From positions 182,539-246,538 of the forward strand of contig UBMI01000004.1 in NCBI GenBank assembly GCA_900466475.1: a stretch of DNA of 64,000 nt, in the 5' to 3' direction. The first letter of the stretch is position 1; each line of letters starts with the position of its first letter. A program made the translations under genes and the position numbers. Under the pieces are notes generated by a model. That model was not told the DNA's origin. It saw only the letters and a list, made by a program, of their open reading frames with translations, and did not search any database. Shown in pieces: positions 25,188 to 34,507 of this stretch. The DNA is from Hyphomicrobiales bacterium (GTDB taxonomy: Bacteria; Pseudomonadota; Alphaproteobacteria; Rhizobiales; Rhizobiaceae).

Positions 25188-25363
25188 TTCCCAGTCTCCT
25201 ATTTGTGAAATGTGTGAGTGGGAATGTGCCATGGGGGTGTTTTCGGCCTGTTGGGCTGGGCGTGAACGGCCAGGAAAACTTCGACAAGCCGTCGCTAAAT
25301 CGGTGTTAAATCCGTCTTCCCAAATGCTATTCTGCAGCGGCGATCCAAATCGGGAGGCTTTCT

Positions 25364-27376
25364 GTGCGTATCAGGTTGCTAGGCGGCCTCGAAGTTACCT
25401 CCCCGGAAGACCGGCAAGTACGCTTCGCCACGCGCAAGACGTCGCTTCTTTTTGCTGCTCTGGTTCTTGCAGGGCGCCGCGGCTGTCGCCGGGAATTGCT
25501 TTCCGAAGCCTCCTGGCCGGGACGAAGCAATGAACAGGCCCGCAATAGCTTGCGGCAGGCGCTGGTCGATATCAGGCGGGCGTTTCCGGCGAGCAGCGAA
25601 GCCACTGTCTACATCGACGGAGATCAGGAGACGGTCGTCCTGATTTTCGGCCCGGACGAAGCCGACATTTCGATCTTCGACCGGAAGCTGGAGGCGGGCG
25701 GAGCCGCTGATCTTGCCTTTGCGGCAGACCTCTACCGCGGTGAGGTGCTTGCGGGCGAGTCCATTCCGGACGGGCTGGATGAGTGGTTCGGACCTTACCA
25801 GAGCACATATCGGCGCAAGGCGCTGCAACTCGTGGAGCGGTTGAGCCTCATGCTCTCCGATCCGGGCTCCGCCGAAGAGCCAGCCTGCGAAGGGCTCGCC
25901 GAGAGATTGCTCGCCTCGGACCCGACGATGGAGCCAGCCCACCGGGCCCTGATGCGGCTCCATATTCTCAGGGGACACGAGAACGCGGCCATCCGCCAGT
26001 TCGAGACCTGCCGGGCTCTCTTGAAGAAGCATCTCGGCGCCGAACCGGAAGCAGAGACGTTCTCCCTGGCCGTTTCGCTGCAGTCGCGACAACAACCCTT
26101 ACATCAGCGGGCCGAACCGGGGCCTGACGTCATCTCGCAGATGCAGGCCGTTTCAGCCCCGACGAAGCATCACGATCGGCCCTCGGTCGCGGTATTGCCA
26201 TTTCAGAATTTGAGCGGCGATGCGGAGCAGGAATATTTTGCCGATGGCATCGTGGAGGATATCACGATCGCCCTTGCCCAATTCCGCCATCTCTACGTCA
26301 TCGCGCGGAATTCGAGCTTTACCTACAAAGGGCAGGCCGTCGACATCAAGCAGGTCGGGCGCGAGTTGAACGTGCGCTATGTGGTCGAGGGAAGTGTGCG
26401 TCGGACGGGAGACCGGCTCCGCATTGCCGGACAACTCATCGACACATCGACGGGTGCGCACCTTTGGGCAGACCGTTTTGATGGGACGCTTGCAAATATA
26501 TTCGATCTTCAGGATCAGGTGGCCTCCAGCATCGTCGGCGCGATAACGCCGAAAGTAGAGGAGGCGGAGATAGAGCGCGCCAAACGCAAGCCGACGGAGA
26601 GCCTTGACGCTTACGACTATTATCTGCGCGGGTTGGCAGCGTTTGACCGGACGGTCACCAATAGATCGGTAACCGATAAGGCCCTGCGGCTGTTCATGAA
26701 GGCCATCGAGCGCGACCCGGAGTTCGCCATAGCGTATGCCCGGGCGGCGCGATGCTACGCGACCCGAAAGAGCAATGGCTGGATGGCCAATCCCGCCGAG
26801 GAGATTGCCGAAGCGACCCGACTGGCGAGAAGAGCGGTCGAACTCGGCTGGGACGATGCGGTTGCGCTCTCCTACGGTGGATATGTCCTCGGCTATGTCG
26901 GCGGCGACCTTGATGACAGTGCGGCCTGTATCGATCGCGCGCTCTTCCTCAATCCGAATCTCGCCGCTGCTCTGGGCACCAGCAGCTGGGTGAAGACCTG
27001 CCTTGGCGAGCCCGACAAGGCCGTCGAACATGCAGCCCTCGCCATGCGTCTGAGCCCTTTGGATCCCCGCCTGTTTGCCTGGCAGTTCAACACCGGCCTG
27101 GCTCATTTCTGCGCCGGACACTACGAGGATGCCGCCGTCTGGGCGGCGAGATCGTTACGCCACCAGCCGAATTATCCGAGCGCGATGCGTGTTATGGCGG
27201 CAGGTCAGGTCATGAGCGGGCGGAGTGCGGAAGCGCAGGGAACGATCGCTCGCCTGTGCCAGTTGGATCCCGCGCTCCGGCTTTCGAATCTTGCCGATAT
27301 CCTGCCGCCGTTTCGGCGACCGGACGACCGTAACCGATATATCGAGGCTCTTCGAATGGCGGGGTTGCCGGAGTAG
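25364..27376 (+). CDS. BTAD-domain regulator fused to TolB-N-like and TPR domains
   Basis: A 670-residue cytoplasmic protein. A winged-helix domain (about 1-90, MRIRLLGGLEVTSPEDRQVR) and a bacterial transcriptional activator (BTAD) helical domain (about 95-245) come first. A TolB-N/FlgO-like domain follows (about 272-395: SVAVLPFQNLSGDAEQEYFA, GRELNVRYVVEGSVRRTGDR), then TPR-like repeats to the end. The same layout occurs in proteins often labelled adenylate cyclase-like, but no cyclase domain is present. GTG start with GGGAGG. Probably a transcription regulator with a sensory scaffold; targets unknown. Confidence 0.85.
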   Translation: MRIRLLGGLEVTSPEDRQVRFATRKTSLLFAALVLAGRRGCRRELLSEASWPGRSNEQARNSLRQALVDIRRAFPASSEATVYIDGDQETVVLIFGPDEADISIFDRKLEAGGAADLAFAADLYRGEVLAGESIPDGLDEWFGPYQSTYRRKALQLVERLSLMLSDPGSAEEPACEGLAERLLASDPTMEPAHRALMRLHILRGHENAAIRQFETCRALLKKHLGAEPEAETFSLAVSLQSRQQPLHQRAEPGPDVISQMQAVSAPTKHHDRPSVAVLPFQNLSGDAEQEYFADGIVEDITIALAQFRHLYVIARNSSFTYKGQAVDIKQVGRELNVRYVVEGSVRRTGDRLRIAGQLIDTSTGAHLWADRFDGTLANIFDLQDQVASSIVGAITPKVEEAEIERAKRKPTESLDAYDYYLRGLAAFDRTVTNRSVTDKALRLFMKAIERDPEFAIAYARAARCYATRKSNGWMANPAEEIAEATRLARRAVELGWDDAVALSYGGYVLGYVGGDLDDSAACIDRALFLNPNLAAALGTSSWVKTCLGEPDKAVEHAALAMRLSPLDPRLFAWQFNTGLAHFCAGHYEDAAVWAARSLRHQPNYPSAMRVMAAGQVMSGRSAEAQGTIARLCQLDPALRLSNLADILPPFRRPDDRNRYIEALRMAGLPE

Positions 27377-27425
27377 AAAAGCGGCGGAGAGTGCTTTCCG
27401 CCGCATGTCGGTTGGTGTTGCGGCC

Positions 27426-27887
27426 TCAGGCGGCTGGAACGTCGTCTGTTGTCGCGGTTCCGTTATCCTCAATGCCGGCGAGTTCACGCTTGATCTGCTC
27501 GGCAATTTCCTTCTCGATCGCCTCGCGCTGATCGGCAGGCATGGCCTTCAGGTCGTCCTCGGTCAGGCCGCGTGATTCCAGGTATCGGGCACGGATGAAT
27601 TCGGCCGGGTCCATGTTGCTCCAGTCGGTGAATTCATCGACCAGGTTCCTGTGTGCGGCCTTGGCTTCCATTTCCGCGTCCGACGGGTTGATATAGGTCT
27701 CGTTGCCGGCTTGTACCGCCCACATCGTATTGGCGATCGACGGCGGGGTCGCGCTCGGCTGCAGGCCGGCGCCTGACTGATTGCGTGCACTGCCGCCAAA
27801 TTCGTCGGCCTGCTTATTCTTGGATTTGCCCTGCTCGAAAAGTGCACCAAGGCCAGAGTAAATTGAAAGGCTGCTACCGATTTCCAT
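27426..27887 (-). CDS. Hypothetical protein
   Basis: 153 residues, starting MEIGSSLSIYSGLGALFEQG at 27887 after GGGGGA. Gly/Ser/Gln-rich N-terminal half, then a helical, acidic C-terminal half (NLVDEFTDWSNMDPAEFIRA, LTEDDLKAMPADQREAIEKE). No signal peptide or membrane helix. I do not recognise a family. It lies 76 bp upstream of gcd's 3' end on the opposite side of the BTAD gene, with no functional hint from neighbours. Confidence 0.75.
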   Translation of the reverse strand: MEIGSSLSIYSGLGALFEQGKSKNKQADEFGGSARNQSGAGLQPSATPPSIANTMWAVQAGNETYINPSDAEMEAKAAHRNLVDEFTDWSNMDPAEFIRARYLESRGLTEDDLKAMPADQREAIEKEIAEQIKRELAGIEDNGTATTDDVPAA

Positions 27888-27963
27888 GAAAAAATCCCCC
27901 TGATAAACGGTAGCAGTATGATGGGGCAAACCTGCCCGGAACTGGTGTCTCCTTCTGGCTGCA

Positions 27964-30303
27964 CTACGGCAGCGAGTAGGCGATCACGTAGTCGCCCGGC
28001 TTGGTGCCGACCGAACCGTGGCCGCCCGCAACCATGACGACATATTGCTTGTTGTCATCCGTCATATAGGTCATCGGCGTCGCCTGACCGCCGGCCGGCA
28101 GCCGGGCTTCCCACAATTGTCGGCCGTTCGTCACGTCATAGGCGCGCAGGTAGTTGTCGACGGCGGCGCCCAGGAAGGCGACACCGCCCTTGGTCATCAT
28201 TGGCCCGCCGATACCGGGCACGCCCACCTTGAAGGGCAGGGGCAGTGGCGTCATGTCGTGCACGGTGCCGTTCTTGTGCATGTAGGCGATGCGGCCGGTG
28301 CGGAGATCCACGCCGGCGACATAACCCCAAGGCGGCGCCTGGCAGGGAATCTGCAGCGGCCCGAGGAAGGGACCCATGAATACGCCGTAGGGCGCACCGT
28401 CATTGCGATTGAGGCCCTGTTCGCTGCCCTTCTCATCCTGGCCACGCGGCGGAATATCGGCGGCCGGTACCAGGCGCGAGGTGAAGGCCAGGTAGGTCGG
28501 CATGGCGAACATCACCTGGCGCTCCGGATCGACGGCGACCGAACCCCAGTTGAACGTGCCGAAGTTGCCGGGATAGACGATCGTTCCTTGCAGCGAGGGC
28601 GGTGTATAGCGGCCCTCGTATTTGTAGCGGTGGAATTCGATGCGGCAGGCAAGCTGGTCGAACAGCGAGACGCCCCACATGTCCTTTTCCTGCAGCGGCT
28701 CAGGGGAGAAGGTGAGATCGGAGATCGGCTGGGTCGGCGCGCTATGATCTTCCGGGATCGTGCCACCGGGTGCCGGAATCTCCTTGAAGGGAATGATCGG
28801 CTGGCCGGTGCGCCGGTCGAGCACGTAGATGTCGCCCTGCTTGGTAGGCGCGACGAGCGCCGGTACCGCTGTTCCATCTTCTTTCGTCAGGTCCACCAGC
28901 ACCGGCTGGGCCGGCACGTCCATGTCCCAGAGATCGTGGTGAACGAATTGCTGCACCCATCGCAGCTGGCCCGTATTGATGTCGAGCGCCACGACCGACG
29001 ACGAGAACTTCTCGACATTGGCGCTGCGGTTCATGCCGAGCTGGTCCGGCACCTGGTTGCCGAGCGGGATATAGACCATGCCGAGCTGGTCATCGACGCT
29101 GAAGACCGTCCAGCTGTTCGGCGAATTCGTCGTGTAATGCTGGCCCTCGGCCAACGGTGTCATCTGGTCGGGATTGCCGGAATCCCAGTTCCAGATCAGC
29201 GCGCCGCTGTTAATGTCATAGGCGCGGATGACGCCGGACTGTTCTTTCGTCGAATAGTTGTCGTTGACCGCCCCGCCGATGATGATCTTGCCCGCGACAG
29301 CGACCGGCGGCGACGTGGAGTAGTAGTAGCCGGCCGGGTTGTATTGCATGCCGGTCTGTAGCTGCAGCACGCCATGGTCGGCAAAGCTCGCGCAGACCTG
29401 CCCGTTGGTCGCGTCGAGCGCGATGAGGCGCGCATCCGAAGTTGGCAGGTACACACGCTCCTTGCAGGGCTGGCCGGCAGGTGTCGCCTCATCGCTGTAA
29501 TAGGTCACGCCGCGGCAAGTCTGGTGCTGCCGGTCCGGGTTCATGCCGGAATTGGCGTCATATTTCCATTTCTGCTGGCCGGTCTTGGCATCGAGCGCAA
29601 TCGCCCAATTGTGCGGCGTGCAGAGATAAAGCGTGTTGCCGACTTTCAGCGGGGTCACCTGATAGGTGGTCTCGCCGACATCGTCAGGCCTCTTCACGTC
29701 GCCGGTCTGGTAGCGCCACACCTCATCGAGGGTGGAAACATTTTGCACAGTGATCTGGTCAAGCGGCGAATAGCGCTGGCCGTAGGGCGTGCGGCCATAT
29801 TGATGCCATTCGCCGTCAGGCACATTGCCACCAAAAGCCGGCGTTGCAGCGGATGATTGCGTCGGCAGATCGCCGGCGAGGTCATGCGGATCCGTCGTCA
29901 TGGAATATCCGGCGACGATGATGGCCAGAATGACCGGAATGGCCAGCGGCCAGGGATTGGCACCGTAATAGATGCCGGTCGGGCTGCGAAAGCCGAGCGG
30001 CCTGCGGATCCATGGCGTCAGCAGCCAGAGCCCGAAGAGGATGATCAGGCCGCCGCGCGGGCCGAGCTGCCACCAGTCGAACCCCACCTCCCAGATTGCC
30101 CAGGAGAGAGCCACGACGACGAGTACCGCATAGACCCACAGCGCGACTGCCTTGCGCATGAGAAGCAGGCCTGCCGTCAGCAGGAACATCAGTCCCGCGA
30201 AGAGATAGAAGACGCTGCCGCCAAGCGTGACGAGCCACAGCCCCCCGCCGCCGAGCGCCAGTCCGAAAATGATGAAGAGTATGGAGGTAATGACGATTGC
30301 CAT
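27964..30303 (-). CDS. gcd: Membrane-bound PQQ-dependent glucose dehydrogenase
   Basis: A 779-residue enzyme that oxidises glucose to gluconolactone in the periplasm and passes electrons to ubiquinone. Five N-terminal membrane helices (about 1-140) precede the eight-bladed PQQ propeller, with WHQYGRTPYGQRYSPLDQI, TCRGVTYYSDE, GGAVNDNYSTKEQSGVIRAY and the C-terminal GGQATPMTYMTDDNKQYVV. The length matches the E. coli-type enzyme. No PQQ synthesis genes are in the window, so cofactor must come from elsewhere. In rhizobia this activity supports phosphate solubilisation. Confidence 0.95.
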   Translation of the reverse strand: MAIVITSILFIIFGLALGGGGLWLVTLGGSVFYLFAGLMFLLTAGLLLMRKAVALWVYAVLVVVALSWAIWEVGFDWWQLGPRGGLIILFGLWLLTPWIRRPLGFRSPTGIYYGANPWPLAIPVILAIIVAGYSMTTDPHDLAGDLPTQSSAATPAFGGNVPDGEWHQYGRTPYGQRYSPLDQITVQNVSTLDEVWRYQTGDVKRPDDVGETTYQVTPLKVGNTLYLCTPHNWAIALDAKTGQQKWKYDANSGMNPDRQHQTCRGVTYYSDEATPAGQPCKERVYLPTSDARLIALDATNGQVCASFADHGVLQLQTGMQYNPAGYYYSTSPPVAVAGKIIIGGAVNDNYSTKEQSGVIRAYDINSGALIWNWDSGNPDQMTPLAEGQHYTTNSPNSWTVFSVDDQLGMVYIPLGNQVPDQLGMNRSANVEKFSSSVVALDINTGQLRWVQQFVHHDLWDMDVPAQPVLVDLTKEDGTAVPALVAPTKQGDIYVLDRRTGQPIIPFKEIPAPGGTIPEDHSAPTQPISDLTFSPEPLQEKDMWGVSLFDQLACRIEFHRYKYEGRYTPPSLQGTIVYPGNFGTFNWGSVAVDPERQVMFAMPTYLAFTSRLVPAADIPPRGQDEKGSEQGLNRNDGAPYGVFMGPFLGPLQIPCQAPPWGYVAGVDLRTGRIAYMHKNGTVHDMTPLPLPFKVGVPGIGGPMMTKGGVAFLGAAVDNYLRAYDVTNGRQLWEARLPAGGQATPMTYMTDDNKQYVVMVAGGHGSVGTKPGDYVIAYSLP

Positions 30304-30424
30304 AAGGCAGTCTCCCGCTGGTTAGCCGGATCGGAAAATGGCGAAAAACATACGCCGATCAGGCAGATAGAGCGGGAGGCCTGCCTTTCAACCGCCGCAT
30401 TTGGCCGCGGTTGAAACTGGCGCG

Positions 30425-30970
30425 CTAGCTGGCTTTTGCAAGCTCTCGGTCGATTGCGGAAACGAGGCGGTTGTCGTCCGCCGTGACGTCAGGGGCGAAT
30501 CGGGCAACGACCTTGCCATTGCGGCCGACGAGGAATTTCTCGAAGTTCCAGAGGATTTCCTTGTCGTCACCGGCAAGGCCGGCGCCCTTCAGCCGCTCAC
30601 GCATCGGCCCTTCGCCTGTCGTTTTCACATCGGAGCCGGTCAGGTTCTTGTAGAGCGGGTGCTTGTCCGGTCCCTTGACGGAAATCTTCGAGAACATCGG
30701 GAAATCGACGCCGAAGGTGCTGGTGCAGAAATCCAGGATTTCCGCATCCGTGCCCGGCTCCTGGCCCTTGAAGTCATTGGCCGGGAAGCCGGCGATGACG
30801 AAGCCGCGCTCGCGCTTGTCGGCATAGAGCTTTTCAAGCCCTTCATACTGCACCGTCAGGCCGCACTTGGAGGCGACATTGACGATGAGCAGCACCTGGC
30901 CGCGATATTCGTTGAGCGTCGTCTCACGTCCTTGCACTGTCTTGACCGGAATATCGAGAAGGTCAGTCAT
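30425..30970 (-). CDS. Glutathione peroxidase (Cys type)
   Basis: A 181-residue peroxidase of the BtuE/GPX family. The active-site Cys is in VNVASKCGLT, the FPANDFKGQEPG motif follows, and the Trp-Asn pair is in ILWNFEKFLV. It would reduce peroxides with thioredoxin or glutathione. GGAGATAACA precedes the ATG at 30970. It lies 48 bp after selO on the same strand, a likely operon for oxidative stress. Confidence 0.94.
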   Translation of the reverse strand: MTDLLDIPVKTVQGRETTLNEYRGQVLLIVNVASKCGLTVQYEGLEKLYADKRERGFVIAGFPANDFKGQEPGTDAEILDFCTSTFGVDFPMFSKISVKGPDKHPLYKNLTGSDVKTTGEGPMRERLKGAGLAGDDKEILWNFEKFLVGRNGKVVARFAPDVTADDNRLVSAIDRELAKAS

Positions 30971-31018
30971 TGTTATCTCCAATGAATATGGGGCGAGTTG
31001 AATTGGAACTGTCTGAAA

Positions 31019-32521
31019 TCAGGTTCCGCAGAAGGTCTGGAGCACCCGCTCTTCCGGCTTCGGCGGGTCCATATAGGCTGCAAACGCCGGCTGTTCCTCA
31101 TAGGGGTGCGAAAGAACTGTGAGTAGCGCCTCGAACAGCGAAAAATCGCCGTCCTCAACGGCCGCCACGATCGCCTGCTCGACCCGATGGTTGCGCGCAA
31201 TGAAGGCCGGATTGACCTGCTTCATTGCTGCAGCCCGATTACTGGGCATCTGCGGATCGCGCGAAAGCCGCTCGCGCCAGCGCGCCAGCCATTCGGTGCC
31301 GGCAGCAGGCTCGCGGAAAGTCGATGTGAATACCGCCTCGGACGCCTCGTCGCCTGCAACAGCCGACAGCCGCCGGAAGGTCAGCGTAAAATCCGCGCCC
31401 CCTGCCTGCATCAGCGCCAGCAATGACTGGATGAGTTCGAGATCGCCGTCTTCGATTGAAGTCAGGCCGATCTTGCCGCGCATGCCCTGCAGCCAATAGG
31501 CGTGGAAACGCTCGCCATAGGCCTTGATGATGGCGTTCGCATGCTCGATCGCCTTGTCTTTGTCGGCATCAACAAGCGGCAGCAGCGCTTCACCGAGCCG
31601 CGCCAGGTTCCATTGCCCGATGCCCGGCTGATTGGCATAGGCGTAGCGCCCGTGCTGGTCGATCGAAGAGAACACCGTCATCGGATCGTAGATATCCATG
31701 AAGGCGCAGGGACCGAAATCGATCGTCTCGCCTGAGATCGTCATGTTGTCGGTATTCATCACTCCATGGATGAAGCCCACCTGCAGCCAGCGGGCGATCA
31801 GCGCCGCCTGCCGGTCGCAGACAGCTTCATAGAGCGCGAGATAGGGATTTTCCGCCGCCGCCAGCTCGGGATAGTGCCGTTCGATGACATGATCGGCGAG
31901 CGCCTTTATGCCATCCTCGTCGCCACCAGCGGCAAGATACTGGAAGGTACCAACGCGGATATGGCTTGCTGCGACGCGCGTGAAGACGGCGCCCGGCAAG
32001 ATATCCTCACGCCGAACGCCTTCGCCGGTCAGCACGGAGGCAAGCGCCCGCGTGGCGGGAATGCCGAGCGCAAACATCGCCTCGCTGATGATATATTCAC
32101 GCAGCACCGGACCGAGAGCTGCCCGCCCGTCGCCGCGGCGCGAAAACGGCGTCTGGCCCGCGCCCTTGAGCTGGATATCGCGGCGCTTCCCGTTGCGGTC
32201 GATCACTTCTCCGAGAAGGATCGCGCGCCCGTCGCCGAGCAGTGGCACGAAATGCCCGAACTGATGGCCGGAATAGGCCATCGCCAGTGGCTCCGCGCCG
32301 CCAGGCACGAGATTTCCGGAAAAAATTGCTGCGCCATCGCGCTTCAGGACCTCGACATCAAGCCCCAGTTCTCTAGCCAGCGGTTCGTTGAGCTTGATCA
32401 GCCACGGCTCGGCCACCTGCGTCGGCGCCTGCAGGGCGAAGAAGTTCTGCGGTAGCCGCACATAGCTGTTGTCGAAGCCGAAGGCGTTGTCCGGCGGGTT
32501 TGTCTGCGGGGCGGAGGTCAT
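31019..32521 (-). CDS. selO: SelO-family protein adenylyltransferase (YdiU)
   Basis: A 500-residue pseudokinase-fold enzyme that AMPylates proteins in its family. Hallmarks: MAYSGHQFGHFVPLLGDGRA, QLKGAGQTPFSRRGDGRAAL, REYIISEAMFALGIPATRAL, HGVMNTDNMTISGETIDFGP. A cysteine near the C-terminus (TFCGT) occupies the place of the selenocysteine region in eukaryotic SelO. Pairing with glutathione peroxidase agrees with the redox role described for SelO. Confidence 0.95.
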   Translation of the reverse strand: MTSAPQTNPPDNAFGFDNSYVRLPQNFFALQAPTQVAEPWLIKLNEPLARELGLDVEVLKRDGAAIFSGNLVPGGAEPLAMAYSGHQFGHFVPLLGDGRAILLGEVIDRNGKRRDIQLKGAGQTPFSRRGDGRAALGPVLREYIISEAMFALGIPATRALASVLTGEGVRREDILPGAVFTRVAASHIRVGTFQYLAAGGDEDGIKALADHVIERHYPELAAAENPYLALYEAVCDRQAALIARWLQVGFIHGVMNTDNMTISGETIDFGPCAFMDIYDPMTVFSSIDQHGRYAYANQPGIGQWNLARLGEALLPLVDADKDKAIEHANAIIKAYGERFHAYWLQGMRGKIGLTSIEDGDLELIQSLLALMQAGGADFTLTFRRLSAVAGDEASEAVFTSTFREPAAGTEWLARWRERLSRDPQMPSNRAAAMKQVNPAFIARNHRVEQAIVAAVEDGDFSLFEALLTVLSHPYEEQPAFAAYMDPPKPEERVLQTFCGT

Positions 32522-32779
32522 GACTAATAGGTAGGGCCGCAGATGCGGTCACGCAAGCCGCCTTAGGTCCCAAACCATCCGCTTCACGAAGGGCAAAAAA
32601 GTGCAAGGAATGGTGATCGGCCTTTACCTCTCGGCAAAGCAGATGTGCCATAAAAGACATAGCGCCGCCATGATTGCAGGCGTATAGCAAACCATCTCCT
32701 CTTGGCATTTTTGCCATGTCATCCCCGCGGCCTTGTCGCCCCGTGTGCTCCGCTGCGCCTTTGCGAGTGATCCCTGACG
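32522..32779. other. Divergent intergenic region selO / MFS
   Basis: 258 bp between divergent starts. It contains TGGCA-TTTT-TGCCA at about 32704-32717, a small perfect palindrome that could be an operator for the exporter gene 60 bp downstream. Nothing coding is convincing. Confidence 0.4.
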
Positions 32780-34228
32780 ATGTCGGATCAGATTTATCAT
32801 GCGCCGATGGTCCGGCGTGCAGCACCCAATTTCCGGGTGATCGCGATGATTGTCGCGAGTGCCATGCTCATGGAAAATGTCGACGCAACCGTGCTGGCGA
32901 CCGCGCTGCCGACGATGGCGCGCGATTTCGGCGTCGACGCCCCGGCCATGTCGATTGCGCTGACCTCCTACCTGCTCAGCCTTGCGATCTTCATCCCCGC
33001 CAGCGGCCGCGTGGCAGACAGTTTCGGCTCGCGCACCGTCTTCCGCTCGGCGATCGCCGTCTTCGTGGTTGGCTCGATCCTCTGTGCCTTTGCGCCGACC
33101 TTGACGTTCCTCGTGCTTGCCCGCCTGCTGCAGGGCATCGGCGGCGCCATGATGATGCCCGTCGGCCGTCTGGTGCTGATGCGCAGCGTCGACCGCAAGG
33201 ATATGGTCAGCGCCATGTCCTGGCTGCTGGTGCCGGCGCTGATCGGCCCGATCGTCGGCCCTCCGCTCGGCGGCTTCATCGTCACCTATCTCGACTGGCG
33301 TTGGATCTTCTACATCAACGTGCCGATCGGCATCATCGGCATGATCTTCGTGTCGATCTATATTGACGAGGTGAAGGGTAAGGCCGCCGGTCCCTTCGAT
33401 ACGATCGGCTTCATCCTCTCGGGCATTTCGCTCGGCTCGATGCTGTTCGGCTTCGAATTGTCGAGCCATGAAGGGCAGGGTTCCTTCTCGATCTTCCTCA
33501 TTGCGATCGGCCTGCTCTTCGGCATTGCCTATCTGCGCCATGCCCGCAGGCATCCGGCCCCGATCATGGATTTCTCGCTGATGAAGGTGCCGAGCTTCGG
33601 CACCTCTGTCATCGCCGGTTCGCTGACGCGCATCACGCAGGGCGCGCAGCCCTTCCTGCTGCCGCTGCTCTTCCAGATCGGCTTCGGTCTTTCAGCCGCC
33701 GCCGCGGGGCAGATCGTCATTTCCACCGCACTCGGCGCGCTGTTCATGAAACCCCTGGCAAAGGCCGTCTTCCGCCGTTTCGGTTTCCGCCGAAGCCTTA
33801 TTATAAACGGCATTCTCGGCACGATCGGTTATGGTCTCTGCGCCGCCTTCCGGCCGGATTGGCCGATGCCGCTGATCTTCATCGCGCTCGTGCTCAGCGC
33901 CTTCTTCATGTCGTTCCAGTTCACCGCCTATAATACCATCGCCTATGACGAGATCAGCCAGGAACGCATGAGCTCGGCCACGAGCTTCTACACCACCTTC
34001 CAGCAGCTGATGCTCTCGCTCGGCATCTGCATCGGCGCACTGGCGCTGCATGCCTCGATGGCGTTCAACGATGTCGAAACGCCGAAGCTTGGCGATTTCT
34101 CCGCCGCCTTCATCGTGGTTGCGATCATTTCGATCAGCGCCACCATCTGGAACCTGCGCTTCTCGCCGACGGCGGGCGAAGAGATCAGCGGCTACAGGGT
34201 CAAGCACAAGAAAGGCGCCGCAGCCTGA
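32780..34228 (+). CDS. DHA2-type MFS exporter
   Basis: A 482-residue membrane protein with about 14 helices. It shows MENVDATVLATALPTMARDFGV (the DHA2 D-x3-VN-like motif), FGSRTVFRSAIAVFVVGS, ARLLQGIGGAMMMPVGRLVL and LDWRWIFYINVPIGI. Homologues are drug or siderophore exporters of the EmrB/QacA class. No adaptor protein lies nearby, so it would work alone or with a distant partner. The ribosome site is weak. Confidence 0.9.
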   Translation: MSDQIYHAPMVRRAAPNFRVIAMIVASAMLMENVDATVLATALPTMARDFGVDAPAMSIALTSYLLSLAIFIPASGRVADSFGSRTVFRSAIAVFVVGSILCAFAPTLTFLVLARLLQGIGGAMMMPVGRLVLMRSVDRKDMVSAMSWLLVPALIGPIVGPPLGGFIVTYLDWRWIFYINVPIGIIGMIFVSIYIDEVKGKAAGPFDTIGFILSGISLGSMLFGFELSSHEGQGSFSIFLIAIGLLFGIAYLRHARRHPAPIMDFSLMKVPSFGTSVIAGSLTRITQGAQPFLLPLLFQIGFGLSAAAAGQIVISTALGALFMKPLAKAVFRRFGFRRSLIINGILGTIGYGLCAAFRPDWPMPLIFIALVLSAFFMSFQFTAYNTIAYDEISQERMSSATSFYTTFQQLMLSLGICIGALALHASMAFNDVETPKLGDFSAAFIVVAIISISATIWNLRFSPTAGEEISGYRVKHKKGAAA

Positions 34229-34250
34229 AGCTGAGGCGCCTTCCTCTTCG

Positions 34251-34484
34251 TCAGAGGCCGACAGGTTCCCGCAATCGCCTGCGCCGCAATGGACGCGCCT
34301 TGCGTTGGTCCGCCTGGAGCCCGTAGGCCATGCGGCGGTCGAGGTCCTCGAAGGCCGCAAGATCCATATCCTGCAATGCCACCTCCACAGCCGCCTCCGG
34401 TTCGGCTTGCGTCTGTTGCCCTTTAATCGCAAGCCACAGATCACGCCAGCTGCGCCGGCGTGTCATTGCCCCCACCATCGTCAC
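34251..34484 (-). CDS. Small basic hypothetical protein
   Basis: A 77-codon frame with a GTG start at 34484 (ATG at 34478 also possible) behind GGGAGGG. It contains RRRSWRDLWLAIKGQ at the N-terminus, a middle acidic helix (EVALQDMDLAAFEDLDRRMA) and an Arg-rich end. It follows the homocysteine methyltransferase gene by 23 bp on the same strand and is probably co-transcribed. No family is recognised. Confidence 0.5.
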   Translation of the reverse strand: MTMVGAMTRRRSWRDLWLAIKGQQTQAEPEAAVEVALQDMDLAAFEDLDRRMAYGLQADQRKARPLRRRRLREPVGL

Positions 34485-34507
34485 GCCATGCCCTCCCGCT
34501 CACTCCG

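Noticed and set aside
25188..25232. Longer start of the DUF1127 gene with a His-rich N-terminus
   Set aside because: No ribosome site at 25232, whereas AGGAGAC precedes the ATG at 25187.
28018..29361. 447-codon plus-strand frame
   Set aside because: Antisense shadow of gcd, rich in Arg/His/Gly with no domain.
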